Made by a program: the position numbers and the translations under genes. From assembly GCA_036343635.1 (NCBI GenBank), contig JAYYVF010000070.1, positions 1 through 25,699 on the forward strand: a stretch of 25,699 nt of DNA, in the 5' to 3' direction. Each line of letters starts with the position of its first letter. Position 1 is the first letter of the stretch. This document shows, one piece after another, positions 23,525 through 25,699 of this stretch. This stretch comes from GCA-2693325 sp036343635. GTDB lineage: Bacteria > Latescibacterota > UBA2968 > UBA8231. The notes under the pieces are model-generated. The model worked only from the letters and a program-made list of their open reading frames with translations. It had not been told where the DNA came from and searched no databases.

Positions 23525-24793
23525 TTAACTCCAAAGCCGATCATGAGCACGCTCATCATCCCATATAGTCGTCGACTCAAAAATACCAGGGCGTTCAGAA
23601 TCAACAAAATCGCGCAACACTTCCTCATTAATGCCCGTGAGGCCTAAGCCTGGTCCTTCTGGAACAGCTATATGACCATCTTCAATGAGCGGTACAGGTA
23701 ATCCCTCAACCAATTGACTCCATTGATCGATTTCATCAACAGAATGATTTTCCAAAACCATAAAATTTTCAGTGGCTGCGGCGCAATGAACAGCAGCTAA
23801 CGCTGCTACCGGCGACATAGCCATGTGTAGCGCCATCGCTACACCATGTTCTTGCGCCAAGTCACCTATTTTCTTCGTTTCTAAAATTCCTCCCGATGAA
23901 GCAAGGTCTGGATGAGCAACTGCAATAGCACGACTTTCAAACAACGGCATAAAATTTTCTTTTAGATAAATATCCTCTCCTGTACAAACTGGTGTATCTA
24001 CAGACTCTGCAAGCCGCTTCCACTGATCCGTCAATTGCCATGGGACCATATCCTCATACCATGCTAAAGAAAACTGATCCAGTGCCTTACCAAGTCTAAT
24101 ACATGACTCAACACCAATATGCCCAAAATGATCAACAGCTAGCGGCACTTCACTACCTATCTCTTCTCGAACTTCAGCAACATACTGACATAGCAGGTCA
24201 ATACCTTTATCCGTTACTTGAATACCTGTAAAGGGATGCATAACTTCGCTCGTCTGAAGCATTCCTGGAGGCGAAACAAGTGTTCCTTCGATATCTCGAA
24301 GGAGACCAATCCCAACATCCATCTTCAAAAACCCAAAACCCTGGTCCATTCGATCCTTCAAACGTTTTCCCATAGCCCTACCACTTTTTTCGGAAGGAGT
24401 ATCGCAGTAGCACAAAATTCGATCCCGAAATTTCCCCCCCGCCAATTGATATGCTGGTACTCCATAAACCTTCCCAGCCAAATCCATTAATGCCATCTCA
24501 ATACCACACACACCACCCGCCTGCCGCGCGTGATGACCAAATTGCTTTATTTTTCGAAATATTTTGTCAACGTTGCAGGGATTCTCACCCGCAATACGAC
24601 TTTTCAACATCAAGGCATATGTTTCACTCCCCCCATCGCGGACCTCTCCATATCCACTTATACCCTGGTTCGTATCTACACGGATAATCGTCGTCCGAAA
24701 AGGAACACCCTTTAAATTTACAATGCGCATATCCGTAATCTTTAATTCGGACGGTCGCGAGTTCGTGTTTACATTCGCTTCAACGCTTTGCAT
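23525..24793 (-). CDS. Mandelate racemase/muconate lactonizing enzyme family protein (enolase superfamily)
   Basis: A 422-residue (alpha/beta)7-barrel enzyme that abstracts a proton alpha to a carboxylate; likely an acid-sugar dehydratase, racemase or epimerase. The N-terminal capping domain covers about 18-125. Barrel residues: K157-x-D159 in FLKMDVG, metal ligands D221 (AVDHFGH), E247 (WYEDMVP) and E273 (CTGEDIY), catalytic H323 in ALHMAMSP, and a final-strand Glu in VLENH. His322-side and Lys-side bases give a two-base layout as in the mandelate racemase group. An unusual insertion lies at about 161-195, where substrate-specificity loops occur. ATG at 24793 with AGGGAG about ten bases upstream. 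First gene of the minus-strand operon; the next gene encodes a beta-decarboxylating dehydrogenase, suggesting consecutive steps. Exact substrate cannot be called. Confidence 0.9.
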   Translation of the reverse strand: MQSVEANVNTNSRPSELKITDMRIVNLKGVPFRTTIIRVDTNQGISGYGEVRDGGSETYALMLKSRIAGENPCNVDKIFRKIKQFGHHARQAGGVCGIEMALMDLAGKVYGVPAYQLAGGKFRDRILCYCDTPSEKSGRAMGKRLKDRMDQGFGFLKMDVGIGLLRDIEGTLVSPPGMLQTSEVMHPFTGIQVTDKGIDLLCQYVAEVREEIGSEVPLAVDHFGHIGVESCIRLGKALDQFSLAWYEDMVPWQLTDQWKRLAESVDTPVCTGEDIYLKENFMPLFESRAIAVAHPDLASSGGILETKKIGDLAQEHGVAMALHMAMSPVAALAAVHCAAATENFMVLENHSVDEIDQWSQLVEGLPVPLIEDGHIAVPEGPGLGLTGINEEVLRDFVDSERPGIFESTTIWDDERAHDRLWS

Positions 24794-24829
24794 TGGCTTC
24801 TGTCTCCCTTAGAGTTTTTCTACATCGGT

Positions 24830-24847
24830 TTTATAAAATGGTATAAA
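24830..24847. promoter_or_regulatory. Palindromic candidate operator between the divergent genes
   Basis: TTTATA at 24830-24835 and TATAAA at 24842-24847 form a perfect inverted repeat with a 6-base spacer. The site lies about 40 bases upstream of the enolase-superfamily gene and would be inside its leader. A transcription-factor site is plausible, but such AT-rich palindromes also arise by chance and no regulator gene is present in the window. Confidence 0.25.
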
Positions 24848-24905
24848 GATATTTACCCTTTTTATTGCAGGCTCTTTCTTGTTATCTATATTTTCTTTGC
24901 TAAGC

Positions 24906-24934
24906 AACTTATTTCTCGCACTAAAACCTGTCAA
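24906..24934 (-). promoter_or_regulatory. Candidate sigma-70 promoter for the minus-strand catabolic operon
   Basis: Read on the minus strand, a perfect -35 TTGACA (plus-strand 24929-24934) is followed after 17 bases by TAAGTT (24906-24911), which matches the -10 consensus at only three positions. It would give a leader of roughly 100 bases before the enolase-superfamily gene. The -10 is poor, so this is a candidate only. The rest of the 195-base divergent gap (24794-24988) is AT-rich with no gene. Confidence 0.3.
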
Positions 24935-24988
24935 TTCAGACAATTTGCTAACTACTTAATTTTTACTTTCGTATACGGAGATTATGCA

Positions 24989-25699
24989 ATGAAACTCGGC
25001 AAAAAGGTAGCTTTGGTCACTGGTGGCAGCACTGGTATAGGTCGCGCAACGGCTATTGCCTTAGCAAAAGAGGGTGCTCGTGTTGCCATTACCGCTAGAC
25101 GTGCGGAGCGCTGTGAGGATACCGTATCCGAAATCAAAGATTTTGGTGGAAGCGCAATGGCGCTTCCGGGGGACATCTCGGAGCCCGAGCATGTTGAGTC
25201 TTTGGTAGAAGAAACGGTATCCCGTTGGGGACGCCTTGACATTGTAGTGCCAAACGCAGGCGTAAACGGAGTCTTTGCTCCCATAGAAGACCTAACACCG
25301 GAAGAATGGAACGAAACACAAAACATTAACGTCCGTGGAACGTTTCTGACGGTAAAATATTCAATTCCGCATTTGCGTTCAGCTGGAGGCGGAAGCATAG
25401 TGGTCGTATCTTCTGTAAATGGCAACCGCATCTTTTCTAATTTTGGTTTTACTGCATACTCCTGCTCAAAGGCTGCCCAGGTTGCTTTTACAAAAATGGC
25501 AGCCGTCGAGCTCGCTCAGTGGAATATTAGGGTCAACGTAGTATGCCCAGGAGCAACGACGACAAAAATTCAGGAAAACACCTTTCCACGAGATATAGAT
25601 AAAATTCGAATACCCCGTGAATACCCTAAGGGAATGATTCCACTCCAACAACGCGCTGCTTCGTCTGAAGAGGTAGCAAGCACAATTCTATTTCTAGCG
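24989..25699 (+). CDS. SDR-family oxidoreductase, 3' end cut by window
   Basis: A classical short-chain NAD(P)-dependent dehydrogenase, 237 residues visible with no stop before the window end. Motifs: dinucleotide-binding TGGSTGIG (11-18), an acidic GDIS (61-64), PNAG at 88-91 (usually NNAG), structural N113 in NINV, catalytic Ser (S141/S142 in VVSSVNG), Y157 and K161 in YSCSK, and NVVCPGA (183-189). The region after 190 is the variable substrate lid. The start ATG at 24989 has GGAG at 24977-24980, eight bases upstream; an earlier ATG at 24984 hits a stop after one codon. It is transcribed divergently from the dehydratase/dehydrogenase operon, so it may share its regulation and oxidise a hydroxyl in the same pathway. 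Substrate unknown. Confidence 0.9.
   Translation, partial: MKLGKKVALVTGGSTGIGRATAIALAKEGARVAITARRAERCEDTVSEIKDFGGSAMALPGDISEPEHVESLVEETVSRWGRLDIVVPNAGVNGVFAPIEDLTPEEWNETQNINVRGTFLTVKYSIPHLRSAGGGSIVVVSSVNGNRIFSNFGFTAYSCSKAAQVAFTKMAAVELAQWNIRVNVVCPGATTTKIQENTFPRDIDKIRIPREYPKGMIPLQQRAASSEEVASTILFLA

Noticed and set aside
1..25699. Defence systems, CRISPR arrays, prophage, insertion sequences, tRNA or rRNA genes
   Set aside because: No regularly spaced repeats, integrase/transposase motifs, terminal inverted repeats or RNA-gene folds were recognised. The window appears to be core and metabolic chromosome.

Overview
The window is ordinary-looking bacterial chromosome, moderately AT-rich, with 19 protein-coding genes packed tightly. 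There are no tRNA, rRNA, CRISPR or transposase genes that I can see, and no gap between genes longer than about 260 bases. Start codons are mixed (ATG, GTG, TTG) and Shine-Dalgarno sequences are often weak. Two protein families here, a DUF4159 protein and a PF13200-type putative glycoside hydrolase, are in my experience more typical of FCB-group and neighbouring phyla (Latescibacterota, Gemmatimonadota, Poribacteria and similar) than of Proteobacteria. The pyruvate dehydrogenase operon, however, is of the homodimeric-E1 type best known from Gammaproteobacteria. I infer an uncultivated, Gram-negative-type, heterotrophic bacterium, possibly marine or host-associated. The phylum is not settled by this sequence.

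Layout: (1) 1-6384, plus strand: 3' end of a PanB-family gene with an unusual loop insertion, an AGCS sodium:amino-acid symporter, and a two-gene RND efflux unit (membrane fusion protein plus permease). (2) 6405-9392, minus strand: a DUF4159 membrane-anchored protein followed by an exported putative glycoside hydrolase. (3) 9654-15397, plus strand: aceE-aceF-lpdA, the complete pyruvate dehydrogenase complex, ending in a likely AT-rich terminator. (4) 15580-18202, plus strand: a small coiled-coil protein, a membrane-anchored TPR/lytic transglycosylase, and a small membrane protein. (5) 18190-24793, minus strand: a six-gene run read as enolase-superfamily enzyme, IMDH/tartrate-type dehydrogenase, two P1-family (DmpA-like) peptidases in tandem, mutY, and a DUF368 (undecaprenyl-phosphate translocase-type) protein. 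The last five are joined by overlapping or touching stop/start codons. (6) 24989 to the end, plus strand: a divergently transcribed SDR oxidoreductase, cut by the window edge.

How it works together: region 5 plus the SDR looks like a catabolic module for a small hydroxy acid or sugar acid (dehydration or epimerisation, oxidation) with amidase/peptidase functions attached, and mutY and the lipid-carrier recycling gene downstream in the same transcript. The lytic transglycosylase and the DUF368 protein sit tail to tail and both act in the cell-wall cycle. The most interesting signal is the tandem P1-peptidase pair. The first has a twin-arginine export signal and intact catalytic residues. The second has no export signal and, by motif alignment, has lost all the catalytic side chains of the family, so it looks like a dedicated pseudoenzyme partner.
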